Assembly (NCBI RefSeq): GCF_000350225.1
Contig: NW_005179101.1
Location: forward strand, 271,595 to 335,594
Reading direction: 5' to 3'
DNA length: 64,000 nt
From: Chondrus crispus
Taxonomy: Eukaryota > Rhodophyta > Florideophyceae > Gigartinales > Gigartinaceae
Program-made: the position numbers and the translations under genes
Part shown: one piece after another, positions 28,961 to 41,095 of the stretch
Layout: each line of letters opens with the position of its first letter
Position numbering within the stretch: the first letter of the stretch is position 1
Notes under the pieces: generated by a model
What the model saw: the letters and a program-made list of their open reading frames with translations, nothing else
Databases searched by the model: none
What the model was told of the DNA's origin: nothing

Positions 28961-31900
28961 TGGCCCCCTCTCAAGTGTGGACGTCCGCGTCCACATGGGC
29001 TTGTAGAGCTGGTCGTGTCCCCCCCTCCGGACGAACGTCCGCGTTCGCGGGGTGTGCATGAACAGCGACCCTACTTCTCATCTTTTGACCTGATTCCTAT
29101 TCCCCTTCACTGATGACGCCCTCCGGCAGTCGTCATTCGTACATTGTTGGTCGTGCATCCCTTCTCCTCCATCTTCCTGTTTCGTGTCGGTGCGCCTTGT
29201 CTTCGCCACCGTCAGCGTCCCGCGCAGCAGCTCCATGCATCCATGAGTGCTCCAAGAAGTACGTCCACCTCTTACCTCGAATTATAAATTGACAAGCTGT
29301 CCCCCGCAAACGACGTGACGCGGCAGCCGCGCGTAGTGGTACCCAGAAGAAACCGCGACGCCCTCCAAGTCGAGCCCAGTAGCTGTCGTGCACCTCGTAG
29401 ACGTCTAATTCGCACAGAGCAACGCGCGAGAGGCACGTTCCGTACCCGCGCGCATCTAAAACCCTCATTTATGGCGCGATCCATTACACGGGGTTCCTTG
29501 CTCACTGTGGCGTCACTCTGGAAGCCCCCAGTGTTGTGGTTAGAAAATGTGTCACACTGCGAGATATAGACCTTCGCTCTTTCTTTGCCGGCTCTCCCGC
29601 TCTGAACGGGACGTTCTATTCCCTTTTGGTTGTTGACCTTTGCGGGAGAGAACAGAGAGACGCGCGCTTCGCACTTCTTGGAATTTCTTCTGGAACACTG
29701 AGCAGTACCCAATGAGGGGCCCATTATGCTAATTTTCTCATTGAAGTCAGGCCTCATCCTCCCGAAGCTATCGATTTGCGGGTTCAATTGAGGCGCCACC
29801 TCCCGCAAGATATGCTGACAGTAACGGCCGGGGGTGCAGTAGAAGTAATCCGCAATCCAGTGCTCCATAAGCTGTCGCGGCCAGTTCTCATCCTCTGGTT
29901 CGGGCGCAATTGGTACCAAAGCTTGCAGCGTCTTTTGCATGTCTAGATTCGTGAACGCCTCCCTTTGTCTGTATGCGTCCGGCCTACGTGCTGATGGTCG
30001 TCCTTTTCCTCACTCGCCCCCCCTTGCGACATACGGTACGCGCGTAGTTGTCCGAAACTAAGCCGCCTTTGCCCTATAATCTGACAGCATGGCCATTTTT
30101 TGCAAACGCCTGACGTGCAGTTTCCTCAACAACGTATGAAAACGACGAGCCCGTGCGATGGTGATCAAAGCAGCGCTCGTGGCGTGGTAGCCCACCCCGA
30201 CCAAGACGACGGTGAGGTGAAGCACGCTGCCTTCTGCGGTCCTCGAACTCCGGATACCCTCGCATTGCCCATCCGCAAGAGAGCAGCAATTGTTGTTCCG
30301 CCTCATACGCCACCCGTGCGCGTGCGGCGACTCCGTGTGTCCGACGTGCGAGCCAGTCTGACAGCGTATTGAGTATGATACGGCGCAGGGGCAGGCGGAG
30401 TGCATACGCAGTGCGCGTTGGTGCCCGGCATGCACTCTGCAGGACACTGTACACACGGGCGCTGATGGACTGTATGCTCTTACTGTATGCCACGATACGT
30501 GACAGCGGCCGGCCGGCGGTATGCGTTCTGGGAGACACGCGGTGGCTTCTGCGCACTCGGTGCGTGTTGTCCAGAGTGGCGTCCGAAATGGCTCAAATAG
30601 CCCGTGGCCAGTCCACCACCCCCCCTCGTGGTCTCTAAACCAGCTCCGTGCGTAGCGTGTGCAACCGTTCCCAAGCGCTCAGTGCCTCATTCCACTCTTG
30701 AGAGCTTCCGCTGATCATCTCTGGCATGGCAGACCCGACCTCTACCCCGCCTCGGTCGCGCGGTGGGGACGGCGCTCTGCCCGCATCGGCGGGAGTTCCT
30801 TCGTCTGGTGGGGGTCCCCCTTCCGGTGTTGTGCACTGAGAGGGAAGGGTGGGATCCCCCTCTGGCAGAGCGGGCGCATTTGGGGGCGCGTGTAGGGTAT
30901 TATCGGGAGACCACCCGTAAGGAACCGGTACGGGGCCGGGCGCGAAGCGCAGTAAGGAAAGTAAGGGAAAAAGTGGGGGGAGTAGAGCCCAGGAGGGGCG
31001 GAGTGGTAGGGACAGCTGTCGCGCGGAGAGCCGAGCAAAGCGGGACCACGCGCGCGGTAGAGACAGGAGGGAATCGGGACGCAGATGGCTCGCAGGGTAC
31101 CGTCGTGGGACGGGGACCGATGTGAGGCTACGACTCCGTTCCAGAATCCCGAGTTGTAGACCCAAAGCTTCGTGAGGATTTACTTCGGGTCAGACGTCGA
31201 CTATATAGAAGTCGACGTCGGGATATAATAATAATAATACTAATTAAAATAACGGGGGCACGACACCCGTGACCCGTGGTGGTGGGCCACGGGTACACAT
31301 GGTTAATTGGAACGGATAAACGTGGTGTATAACACGGGTACACGTGGGTAAACTGTCAGTACTTCGACAGGGCTTCATGGAGCTTACACCTAGACTGTGC
31401 TGGTGGAGAATCACACACGGTTACACGTGGTAAAGATGGCACTTATGATAGTGTGATACGCATCGTGCGCCACAGTGCTGTACTGCGATGAGATGGGGAG
31501 CTCAGTGCTCTACATAGCCCCCCTCTCAGAGTAGAGCGTCCCTGCGAACCATGAATCCGGCGGTCATTTCCCCGCCTTTGCCAACATACCAGCCCTCCGC
31601 AGTCAGAGACCGCCTGCGAGGATTAGGCGGGCGCTCGGGAGAGGAGATGTGATAGTGCGAGTCCGCGAGTACGCGTGCGAAATGAAATGCGAAGCGGTGT
31701 CCTCGGTCCGAACCTTGCCGGGGCTGCCTCCCTCATCGGAGGTCTTCCCTCAGCCGTGGTGCGAGCCTCCACGATTGTGAGGCGACCCATAACTTAGCTC
31801 GCCAGTATCCCCCTTCACCGTGGCGACCGGCCTCACGTCGAGGCCCCCTTTTGACACGCGAGGAGCCGAGTCCCTCGTCGCCCTGGTCGGAAATTCCTCC

Positions 31901-32572
31901 CTTAGGAAGGGAGGGGGTACAACTCGCCACGAGGGCGAGATGGGTCCGGCGTACTCGAGTGAGATAGCTTAGTCCACCCCCCTGGAAAGGGGAAGGGTGA
32001 ACACGCGCGGGAGTGCAAACGCACTTCGTTCGGCGAGCACAGGGGCTTACCCATCACCCGTTGGGTAGAGAACACGCCGTTTGGGTGGGGATAACACCGC
32101 GCGGTCCGAGGATCCGTGGGGAGTTGGTGTGATTCCGGCGATGTCGGACCGGTCGAACCGACGGCGGGCCCCTTGGAGGAGGCGGCAGTCACTCCCGCTG
32201 CCCGCAAATTTAAGCGAACTTAACCATTCTCTTACAGCCCCTTCCTTCAAATCGGGCGTCCCTATGGACGAGGATTCTGGCCGAGTCGTGTATCGTCCCG
32301 GGACAGCGTACAATCTCCTAGCGGCGCGATGGCGCGCGAGGAGGGGGGAGCTCTGTTACAAGAGGGTAGTACCGTGCGAGGTACCAATATCGTGCCATCG
32401 TCCGACGCGCGAGACCCCTGCCTCGTTTTTTTCTGTAGGGTCGCTCACGAGGCTCCGTCTCCTTCTCCGACGTCCAGAGCAGCCTAACAGGGGAGACATG
32501 TACACCTTCGGGGTACGTCCGGTCGACCGGGACGAGGAATGGCCCTGCCCGGGCGACTTAAAGGGATGAAAT
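28961..32572. other. Region beyond pol of Ty3 element A; no recognised gene
   Basis: Minus-strand ORFs at 29272-29940 (222 codons, with PRQLMEHWIADYFYCTPGR), 30074-30556 and 30635-31165 (Pro-rich) have protein-like stretches but no family I can name. AT-rich ATAATAATAATA occurs near 31225. A plus-strand frame at 32081-32569 ends one codon before the antisense ORF at 32573 and may be its upstream part. Confidence 0.4.
31153..31513 (-). repeat. Possible second Ty3 LTR with polypurine tract
   Basis: Bounded by TGTAGACCC and GCTCTACA, with GAGAGGGGGG just outside on the minus strand, the same arrangement as at 28960. TGTAGAGCAC plus GAGCTC is shared by both LTR-like segments. No target duplication is visible. 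It may be the true 3' LTR of element A, with 28351-31152 being part of another copy. Confidence 0.35.
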
Positions 32573-34281
32573 ATGTACGATGACGCACTTCTTTTCGACA
32601 GGGCGCCGTTTTTGTCCCCCGCGGGCCTGCGCGATGCGGAGATGATTCAGCGTTACGCTGCAGCGATCGGGGAGCTCCCGGGGGGGCTCAGCCTGGCGGC
32701 CGTGACATCCAGGGACTTCTCACACCGTTTGGTTGTGGAGCCTGAGTTCCTACGCCCAGGGGTTCGGCGGGAAGACACGCGGGCCCGGGTGGCCTTCGTG
32801 GAGCTACTTCGGCAGCGGATGCGCCGGACACCCTGCAATCGGACCGTCCCTCGTGCATGGGACTTCGATACGTGGGCCTATCGCACGGCGGCCGACCGGG
32901 TGTATGTCGCTGGATTGAAGCGGGTTACGGACAGTCTCCGTCTACGGGAGGAGAAGCCAGCGGTTGAGCTGATGGCCTGGAGCGGGCCGATCCTCCCTGC
33001 AGGGTTCGAGAGTCAGCCCGATCAGAGGAGAGACCCCGCGATGCACCAAAAGCTGAAGTATGAGCGTCAGATGCGGAACCGGATGGGGTCTTCGTCTCTT
33101 ACGAGTGGGTAGAAATTTCCTCGTTCGAACGCGACGTCCTGACCGCGCGGTACCCCGAGCTACCCGTGTGGTTTGCGCAGTACGAAGTCCCTGCGGACTT
33201 CCTGGCGGAATTACCACCGTGTTTGGTGTATTATGGGATGAGTATGATGGCCGATCCTCAATCCCCCCGCTGGATGGTCTTCCTGAGCGAGTGGCTCGCC
33301 ATTGTCGCCAAGCGCATCTTGCGGTCGACCTACGACGGGCGGTTGTATGTCCTCCCAACGATGGTTGTGGAGTGGTTAAGACGCTTGGACCTCACACGAG
33401 TGTCAGGTGGAGCGGTGCTGCAGGATCGCTTACAAGCCCTGTTAGATCTACACGAAGCCATTGATTGGCTTCGTGTGCCATTCAATCAGGGGCATCACTT
33501 CGATAACCCCCGGTCGAGGCATTACTCCCCTGGGCGGAGGTACGACGCGGGTCGAGCTGACCGCGGAAACTGGGTACGGGTCGAGTCCGGATCCCTCACT
33601 CTCACACAGCCCGAGTACTTACGGGAGGCGGAGGAGTTCGACGCCGGTGGTGGTGACGGAGAGTGGCGCGTTCGGAGACGCGAGGATGTCCCAGGGGAGG
33701 AGCCCGGAGTGGTTCGCGTACGGCGACGCGGTGATGGACCCGGCGGAGAGGCCGGTGGGGCGCGCGAACTGCGACGTGGGGTCGGTTTCGGGAAGGCCCC
33801 CGGTGGCGGGCGCGATTGCGAGTCCCCGGGCGCCCGCGCGCTGGTGTCGGTCGTCTCGCCGTCCCCGGCGGACGTGGAGATGGGCGGCGAGAAGGGACCG
33901 GAAGATCCGCCGATTGAGGTGGCGAGGGAGCGCGATCCGACGACGATCTCGGACGCGGAGATACGCGCGCTGCTGGACAATCCCCGCTTCAGGGAGAGGG
34001 TGCGACGCCTCGTGGCAGGAACGACCCCCACGTCGGAGGTGGGGGAGGCCGTCTCATCCGCGGCGAGGGGCGAGGGAGTGACCGAGCCCGAGCCACCGGG
34101 TGTCTTGGAGGTGGCAACGGGGACACCCGCTCTTGTCGCGGAGGGTCTTGAGGTGGCCTTGGCAGCAGAGGCGGCGGGGCCGACGGATGTGTCGGGCGCG
34201 AAAACGGCTCCCGCGGGGGACGCAGTGCCGGAGGAGTCCTTGGCTGACTACGAGGAAAAGTACGTATCGGCAGGCTCGTAA
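32573..34281 (+). pseudogene. Antisense additional ORF of the Ty3 element, one frameshift
   Basis: The plus-strand ORF starts at an ATG (32573) and reads to about 33085, then continues in another frame (VFVSYEWVEISSFERDVL, then FAQYEVPADFLAEL) to 34281, about 570 codons. The first two thirds are globular with Trp-rich segments (SPRWMVFLSEWLAIVAKR); the last third is Gly/Glu/Pro-rich and low complexity. No known domain. It lies between the chromodomain end of pol and the 3' LTR, opposite in strand to gag-pol. Antisense extra ORFs in that place are known in some plant Ty3 elements (for example Grande); that this is equivalent is inference. Confidence 0.5.
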
Positions 34282-34467
34282 TTGGTCCTTCCCACTGTAG
34301 TGCGACGAGTAAACTAGTCACTTATCCCCCTTTTGTCCGGGTCCGCCGCGTGGGCCAATGCACCTTGCCCGTTCGGGGGAGTCAGTTCCTTCCTCCGAAA
34401 GGCCTTCGGGAATAAGTAACGACCCCCCTCTCGCCTGTGGGGACGGACAGAGTTCGGATCCACCGAT

Positions 34468-34632
34468 TATTGTCGTTACTCCTCGCACAGGCGACTCAAT
34501 TACCTCGTCGAGCGAGTATCGTAATTCTCCGCGAAGGGAGGCACGGATAGAGTCCTCATCAGGCCAGTATTGTCGTTGCTCCTCGCACAGGCGACTCAAT
34601 TACCTCGTCGAGCGAGTATCGTAGTTCGCCAC
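34468..34632. repeat. 65-bp direct repeat at exactly 100-bp spacing
   Basis: TATTGTCGTT(A/G)CTCCTCGCA and about 45 following bases occur at 34468-34532 and 34568-34632 with three or four differences. They lie between the antisense ORF and the chromodomain. Confidence 0.9.
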
Positions 34633-34898
34633 GCCACTTCATACCGTTCAGTCGGCGTTCTTGCTGGTCGCTCGGTGAGGCTCCGCTGGCACAAAGGACA
34701 AGCCCCCGACGATTGAACAAATTTTAAACCCCCCTTTCCAAAATCGAAACCAAAAATTGAGGGTCATTCGCTTCGACCAACCTTGTCGGGGCCGGCCATC
34801 CGGTGGCGAGTCGCGCTGTACAGAAGCGTGTTTCCATAGGCCTTGCGGTAACTGCCCCGCGTACCTCCTCAGAAGGTACGGGGGCGCGGTCCACTCCC

Positions 34899-35357
34899 CT
34901 AATTCTCCGGTCCCACGCTGTCGTGATGCCCCCATAGTGCACAGTTGGGGATTGGTATGCGCTTTTTTCGGCAGAATCGCGCGACTGTGTTGTAGTCGAT
35001 ATGACGGTCGGGCTCCCAGGTCGACTCGGCGTCGCTGTGCCCGTACCAACATACGCGAAACAGGGGGAGCCCGTCATCTCCCGGCTCGTGCCCAGTTAGC
35101 GATTGGACGACGTAGGCGTCGGTGGTGTCTCCCGCAGAGGAAGCAGGAGGTAGGGTCTGCCCCGATGGCACGCGTAGGGGTACGCGGAAGGCGTCGGGTC
35201 CGAACGTGCACCTCGCAGCCAGGCGCGCCGCACCAGACGAGATGAACGCGCGGTGAGCGGGGTCGGTCGCCGGCCGGGCGGAGGCCCTGACGCGGCGGGG
35301 TGCCGGTGGTTCCGTAGGGTCCACTGTTTGCTCGTGGGGTTCCCTCGCCGTTTGCAA
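34899..35357 (-). pseudogene. C-terminal chromodomain of Ty3 element A
   Basis: Reads YVVQSLTGHEPGDDGLPLF, RVCWYGHSDAESTWEPD and RHIDYNTVARF, the aromatic and acidic pattern of a chromodomain at the integrase C-terminus. In chromoviruses this domain targets integration to modified chromatin. It follows the integrase C-terminal ORF after a stop at about 35384. Confidence 0.8.
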
Positions 35358-35383
35358 GCGCGTAACGGGACGCGTGTCCTTCG

Positions 35384-36622
35384 TTAGGGGCCTTGAGTCC
35401 GGCAGCGGGGGGGGTTCGCTGTTTCGGGGCGGTTCGCCCCGATTTGAGAGCGGAACCCAGTGAGACGCGCGAGACCGCCCTCGGTTCCTCCGCCGGTGAC
35501 GGCGTCCATCAGCCCCGGCAGGCGCGGCATTGCGAGCGGCGGTGTCGCAGGGGTCCCTCCCGAAGGGGTCGCGTCAGGGAGGTTTTCATCTTCCCCGTTT
35601 GAGGACCCCTGTCCCAGCGGGGGACCTATCACGTTGCTACGCAACGGAGGAGACCTGACGGCCAGGTCGCGAGAGAGCCGGTCTTTCAGTCCCGTCCCCC
35701 AGAAGATTGTGACGGTGTGGTCGTCCACCTGTACGACAGGGAAGGGTCTCTCGGTCCGCGGTGCGAGCATATTGTTAACCCGGTCCTTGTCCGTTTTCTC
35801 CTCGGACCGTAGCGCAGCCTCGTGGTTCACGAGTACTTGATCCCCCACCCGATAGTCCGGGGTGGCGTGGCTTATCCGATTATCGAAATCGTTCTTATAC
35901 CGCTCCTGTCCGGCCAGCAAGTTGCGGCTGGCCGTCGACATCAGGCTGCAGAGCCACGCTAGGTAGCGGATCTTGAACTGCGCCCTTGAGTCGGATGGGT
36001 CCAACAGCGGCGTTTGTTGCAGGGATAGCGTACTCGGGGTCCGGGATAATACCAGGTCGAACGGTCGCATACCGATCATCCTGTTCGCTCTGCAATTGTA
36101 TCCGTACGTCAGGGCGTCCGTGTACTAATCCTAGTCACGTTGATTATCGGCGAGGTAATGCCGGAGGGTGGATACCAACGTCCGGTTGAATCTTTCCACC
36201 TGCCCATTCGTTTGGGGGTGATATTCCGTGGTAAACACGCTCTCAATTGAGAGTATCTTGCACACGGCGAGGAAAACGCTCGAGGTGAATTGTCCTCCGT
36301 TATCGGAGAGAAGTTTCACTGGGGCGCCGTATACGAACACCCAGTGGGAAATGAACGCTTCAGCAACCGTTTCAGCGGTAATCCTCTTGAGCGGGACCGT
36401 CCTGGTCAGCTTGGAGTATCTGTCCGTCATCACTAAGAGGTAACGGTTTCCTCTTGGTGTACGGGGAAGCACGCCGAGAATATCAATGGCGATGTACTCC
36501 AGGGGCCCTGACGGAGGAAATGTCTTCAACTCAGAGTTGTGCTTCCGCAGTTTGATGCGTGCCTTCGCGCAGTCGGGAACCTCCTTACGGTCGAGTAGGA
36601 GTCCACCGACATGCTTGGCCAA
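35384..36622 (-). pseudogene. Ty3 integrase core and C-terminal region, frameshifted
   Basis: 36131-36622 contains IAIDILGVLPRTPRGNR (first Asp), LLSDNGGQFTSSVF (second Asp) and YHPQTNGQVERFNRTL (Glu), the D,D-35-E catalytic set. 35384-36079 is the C-terminal part with DYRVGDQVLVNHE, the GPY/F-like region before the chromodomain. Stops lie between the two parts near 36080-36130 and the core is out of frame with the RT ORF at about 36.6 kb. Confidence 0.88.
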
Positions 36623-38589
36623 TAAAACCGCTGTCTTAGCGTATAGAACAATCGCCTGCCTCTTGGATGGCCAGAGGTGGCGGGATAATGCGACAAGTAC
36701 AGCAACCTTTCCCGGAGGGTTGTGGGTACTACGATTTGTTCCACACCGTCGAGGTGGGCTTTCCGGCAGACCAGCCCTTCCTGAATCACGAAGAATCGAG
36801 ACCGGCGAAATTCAGCAAACCCCTCCCCCTTCTCAAGACGGGAAGTCACCTCCTTACGAAATGGATCGGAGTGCTGTTCACGAGAGAAGTCTTCGTGGGT
36901 TATCGGGGCCAGAGGGTCCAGCGCGTAGCAGCCCGCGGAAATTTCGACGTCGGTGGTGTCGTAGGTCTCCTTTTGATGCTGAGGCTCATCGTCGAAATTC
37001 ATGACGGAGTAGCAAGGAATTTCTTCGTCGATCGGGACAGTCGTACCCCCCGTAGATGGGATACGACTCAGCGCATCAGCGAGGCAGTTCTTGATTCCCT
37101 TCACGTAGGTTACGTCGAAATCATATTCGGCCAGGCGCAAGCGCCACCGGGCAAGTCGGCCACTCGCATCGGCGAGGTTCATCAGCACCGGCAGGGAGTA
37201 GTGGTCGGTGTTAACCGTGAACCGCTCCCTTTCCAGGTATGGGCGGAGCATCTGTACCGCCCATACGATGGCGAGGCATTCCTTCTCGGTTGTCGAGTAG
37301 TTGCATTCCGCTGACAAGAGCGTGCGTGACCAATACCTGACAGAGTATCGGTGTCCATCCTCGTGGGTCTGCAGTAGTGTGAAGCCCAACTGATCGTCTA
37401 ACGCATCCGTGTCCAGCGAGTACGGGCGCCCCAGTCTTGGGATTATTAAGACTGGTGGCGAAATCAAGCACTCGTTCAGTGTCTGGAAGGCCGTGGTCTG
37501 CTCTTCATCCAGATCGGGGAGGACATCCGGCTCTCCTTTTCGGAGCATAGCCGTAAGGGGCGCCGCTATCTTGGCGAAATGATCGACGAAACGTCGGTAA
37601 ACATTACACATTCCCAAGAACGAGCGCAGCTCGGTCTGGGTCTGTGGTTGAGTCGCTTCTGAGAGCGCTTTCACATTCTTCGGGTGGACCTCGGGTTCGC
37701 GCGGTCGAATGATATGTCCCAGGTACTCAATAGAGTCCTGAAAAAACTTGTACTTGTTAAGTTTAAGTGATAATCCCTCCTGCTGCAGAGCACGGAGTAT
37801 TACGTCCACATCCTTGAGGTGCGTGTCATAATCCTTGGAGAAGATTATAATATCATCCAGGTAGATGAGACAGCTCTTCCAGCGATAGCCTGAGAGGAGG
37901 ATATCCAGCATACGTTGAAAAGTGGCCGGGGCGTTCATCAACCCGAAGGGCATACGGTTGAATTGATACGTCCCGCCGGGGCACGTAAAGGTGTTTTTCG
38001 GTCGATCCTCCTTGGCGACTGGAATTTGCCAGTACCCGGAGTTACAATCAAGGGTAGAAAAGACCTTGGCTTCTCCGAGTGTGTCGAGACACTCGTCCAT
38101 GCGAGGGATAGGGTACGTATCTCGCACGGCCAACGCGTTCAGCCGTCGATAATCGATGCAGAAACGGAGGCTCCCATCTGACTTGGGGATGAGCACGACG
38201 GGGGATGCCCATTCGGACTTGGACCGGGAAATTACCCCACCGGCTAACATTTCGTCAATCGAGGATTGTCCCGCCTCATGGGCGCGGAGACCAGCTCGAT
38301 AGGGCTGACATCGAAACGGCTTGGCGCCGGGGGTGAGTTGGATGCGATGTTCTGTTGCTCGAACTTCGCCCAAGTTTCCATCCCACATTCCGGCGTATGG
38401 CGCGAGCAAGGTGCGGACCTGCCCTTGCACTTGCGCCGGCAGGTAGTCGAGGGGCACCGCCTCCTGCGGAGGGGATGGCTCCGCTTGGGGGAGGGCTCCG
38501 CGAGGGGGCCTCTCGCCCTGTAGAGGGGGGCTCCCCTCAGAGAATTCCGCGGCTAGGACCGCGTCCAACTGCATCGCCGTTTGCACCAT
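36526..38589 (-). CDS. Ty3 reverse transcriptase and RNase H, with integrase zinc domain
   Basis: The 687-aa ORF starts at an ATG (38587-38589). RT blocks are SPVVLIPKSDGSLRFCIDYR, STLDCNSGYWQIPV, FNRMPFGLMNAPATFQRM and the catalytic YLDDIIIFS. RNase H follows with a DTDALDDQLGFTL strand, TEKECLAIVWAVQML, NTDHYSL and LADALSR. The end enters the integrase HHCC zinc domain (LSHYPATSGHPRG and RFYWPSM), then shifts frame. The domain looks catalytically complete. The N-terminal about 100 residues are a Pro-rich linker from the protease. Confidence 0.92.
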   Translation of the reverse strand: MVQTAMQLDAVLAAEFSEGSPPLQGERPPRGALPQAEPSPPQEAVPLDYLPAQVQGQVRTLLAPYAGMWDGNLGEVRATEHRIQLTPGAKPFRCQPYRAGLRAHEAGQSSIDEMLAGGVISRSKSEWASPVVLIPKSDGSLRFCIDYRRLNALAVRDTYPIPRMDECLDTLGEAKVFSTLDCNSGYWQIPVAKEDRPKNTFTCPGGTYQFNRMPFGLMNAPATFQRMLDILLSGYRWKSCLIYLDDIIIFSKDYDTHLKDVDVILRALQQEGLSLKLNKYKFFQDSIEYLGHIIRPREPEVHPKNVKALSEATQPQTQTELRSFLGMCNVYRRFVDHFAKIAAPLTAMLRKGEPDVLPDLDEEQTTAFQTLNECLISPPVLIIPRLGRPYSLDTDALDDQLGFTLLQTHEDGHRYSVRYWSRTLLSAECNYSTTEKECLAIVWAVQMLRPYLERERFTVNTDHYSLPVLMNLADASGRLARWRLRLAEYDFDVTYVKGIKNCLADALSRIPSTGGTTVPIDEEIPCYSVMNFDDEPQHQKETYDTTDVEISAGCYALDPLAPITHEDFSREQHSDPFRKEVTSRLEKGEGFAEFRRSRFFVIQEGLVCRKAHLDGVEQIVVPTTLRERLLYLSHYPATSGHPRGRRLFYTLRQRFYWPSMSVDSYSTVRRFPTARRHASNCGSTTLS

Positions 38590-38622
38590 CGCCCGCGGAT
38601 GGGGAGTGACGAAGCCAACGCC

Positions 38623-39372
38623 TTAGTTCTTCGACAACCTCTTGTTGGCGGTCGAGAAGTTCGCCATGAGGGCCTTGAACTCTTGCAACGGGGTGATGTG
38701 CACCACCCCGTTGGAGAGGGAGATCCGATGCTTCGCATATAACTGCGGGTTCGCCTCGAGGACCGAGAGTCCGGCCCGTTCACTTGTGACATATACCCAG
38801 GTCTGGGTGCCCGCCGGGATCTCCACGGAGCGCGACACCTTGAGCCTTAGGGAAGTCCTCCCGGCTTCGGGGGCGTACTCTTGCTCCGACGGGAGGGGAG
38901 GAGCGTTCGCGGCCCGAGACGCCGGCTTCCGGACGATGGGTATCTTAGTACCATCATCTAGTTCTACCTCCTTCCGCCGTGGATAGATGGCTTCGATGAA
39001 CTTGTCGTTAAAATCGCACCCCAGTATCACGGGGGCGGCTAATCGTTCGCAGACGAGGAAGGCACACCTCATGGTGCGGTCACCTAACCGCACCACGAGG
39101 GAGATTTGGCCGCTCGTACGCAATGGTCTCCTATTGGCGTCCGCGATCGTGGGGATTTCACCCGGAATAATCAGCGCTTCCCATCCGGAGGGAAGCGTGT
39201 CGACCCGTACGAAATTGGAGCCAGCTCCTGTATCCAATATTGTGAGCTGGCGCACCAATATCGACGGGGAAAATCCAAGGTCTGCGTAGACCTTGTAATT
39301 CCGCCGAGACAGCGCAAGCACTGTCTCGGGATGGCTAACAGCCCTTGCAAGCGGGGGGTGTTTCTCCGCCAA
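38623..39372 (-). CDS. Ty3 retropepsin-like protease
   Basis: The 249-aa ORF has the active-site triad context LTILDTGAGSNFV, a flap-like region and the conserved hydrophobic-Gly block APVILGCDFNDKFI, typical of Ty3 proteases that process gag-pol. It is followed by the RT ORF after a stop and 33 bp, in another frame. Translation would need readthrough or is broken. Confidence 0.85.
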   Translation of the reverse strand: MAEKHPPLARAVSHPETVLALSRRNYKVYADLGFSPSILVRQLTILDTGAGSNFVRVDTLPSGWEALIIPGEIPTIADANRRPLRTSGQISLVVRLGDRTMRCAFLVCERLAAPVILGCDFNDKFIEAIYPRRKEVELDDGTKIPIVRKPASRAANAPPLPSEQEYAPEAGRTSLRLKVSRSVEIPAGTQTWVYVTSERAGLSVLEANPQLYAKHRISLSNGVVHITPLQEFKALMANFSTANKRLSKN

Positions 39373-39374
39373 GG

Positions 39375-41090
39375 TCAGCGTAAGGTACCGAGCCGTTCGG
39401 CGTCGGGGTCTCCCTGGGATAGCCCAGTGTGTTTGCGGCTGAGTATCCGGTACCGCTTCTCCGTCTCGGGAGGTGTGGACGATTCCGCCTCCTTGGGGGA
39501 GAGATCCGGGGACGTGCCCGTGTCCACCTCAGCTGCTGCAGGCTGAGGTTTTCCTAGTTTTTTGGAGGAGAAGCAGCTTCCCCGGGGGGCGGAAGGGCCC
39601 TCGTCCCGGTACCCGCACGCAGCGGCGGGCCGGCGACGCCTGCAAGGCTCATTACCCGGTTCGCCTCGTAACTGAGAAGGGCGACGGCTCGGAGATACGC
39701 CTCCGGAGGCACTCGGCTCTTTTAGGCCGGGGTCAACTTCTCGTACTGGTGGGGTACGAGGGATACATCCTTCACCTTCATATCGCAGTCGGGGGAAATG
39801 TGGTCCCCGACCCAATAACAGGTGAAGCAGATGTTCTGCGGGGACGGAGGTACTCGAAGATCCTTCTGGTAATTACGGGACGCTCTCCCGGGTGGAAGTC
39901 CGCGAAAGGCCTCGGCGGGCTCTAGAGCGGGTTGATACGGCTTGCCCCGGTCGCCATAAAACAGCGAGTCTTCGTCGTTGAAGGAGGATTCTTCCGTCGG
40001 GAGGGAAGGAGTCCCCCGACGAGGTCACCTTCTGTAGCGAGGTTTTTCGCGGCTCCCCGGGCCGTTTGAAAACTGGGCAGGGGGCCTTTCGACGTCGGCT
40101 GGCGCCATCCAGGGCAGCGAGAACTTTTTTAACCGGGCGGGACTTCCCGAACTCCACGCGGCGCCCAGAAGCGTGTTGGGCTCGGAAAGCGTCGCCGTGC
40201 GAACGCGCATGGGTGATGGTATCCTCGAACGAGGATCGCGGTCGATCCTCGCGAGCTTGCAACACTAGCGGCTTGATCGCGGGGGTGAGCCCCTCTATGA
40301 AGAGGGTCGTCCTCTCGTATGCCGAGTGAACGTCCCTGCACGTTCCCAGGGCGGTGGATACTCGAGTAGCGTACTCGGTTTCCAATTCGCTCGGCTTCTG
40401 GCGTAGCTCCCTCAAGGCCGTGAGAGCCCGCTCGATTTCGAGGTTCGTCGCATACGTGCGTAACAGCCATTTGACGGCGGCGGCCCAGCTCGCGATCCCC
40501 TGAGATTTGCGGTGCAGTCCCCGCTGGGACTCATACGCTTCCTTAGCGGGCAGGACCAGCAGATGGAGTAGTGCCATCAGGGCCATCGCCTCGGTCATAT
40601 TGGCGTTGTCAAATTTTTCCTTGCAGCGAGCCAGGAAACTGATGACCCTGATGGGATCTACCCGGCTGAATTTGTACTCCTCCATGACCACGAGGAGGTA
40701 CTGCAACCTCTTACGGGTGGTAGCATATACCCCATCGTCCAGGGTTGGGTTGGTATCCACGAGGCGGTAGGCTCGGTGGTTGCACACACCTCTGAATCGG
40801 TGGTTCGTCGGCTTCCAGACAGACACTTTTTTCTGTTTGGGCCCGCACGTCGGCGTTGGGGCCGTAAGTGACTCTGAGTCGGAATCGGTCCCCGAGTCAG
40901 AGGAGGATGTCGAGGACGGGCTCGAGTACCCGTCCGGAGGGTAACCATCCTTTCGTCCTTTGCGACGGTTCGCCTTACGCTCTTTCTGACTGGGTTTGGA
41001 CTTTTTTCGTCGTCCACTCCCCTCGTCGTCTGAGCTTCCCCCTTGATCGGGGTCCCCTCCCCTAAATTCGCGAGGTGGTGACAGCGCTCG
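39375..41090 (-). pseudogene. Ty3 gag of element A, 5' truncated and frameshifted
   Basis: The main frame is open from 41090 (no ATG, cut by the junction with element B) to 39873. It has a Ser/Asp-rich start, the capsid-like region VISFLARCKEKFDNANM to YESQRGLHRK and WLLRTYATNLEIERALTALR, then a basic tail. In another frame near 39800-39850 is the zinc knuckle CFTCYWVGDHISPDC. The capsid region is related to that of element B (FLARF and LLRTYAT blocks), so A and B are cousins. Confidence 0.8.
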
Positions 41091-41095
41091 TTACT

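Larger units (their letters stand above)
28351..41090 (-). mobile_element. Ty3/gypsy chromodomain retrotransposon A, lacking its 5' LTR
   Basis: On the minus strand from right to left: gag, protease, RT, RNase H, integrase, chromodomain, a 5-kb region with an antisense ORF, and a 3' LTR at 28351-28960 (or a second LTR-like end at 31153-31513). The PR-RT-RH-IN order and the C-terminal chromodomain place it in the chromovirus branch. The gag frame is still open where element B begins at about 41090, so the 5' LTR and gag start are missing. Confidence 0.75.
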
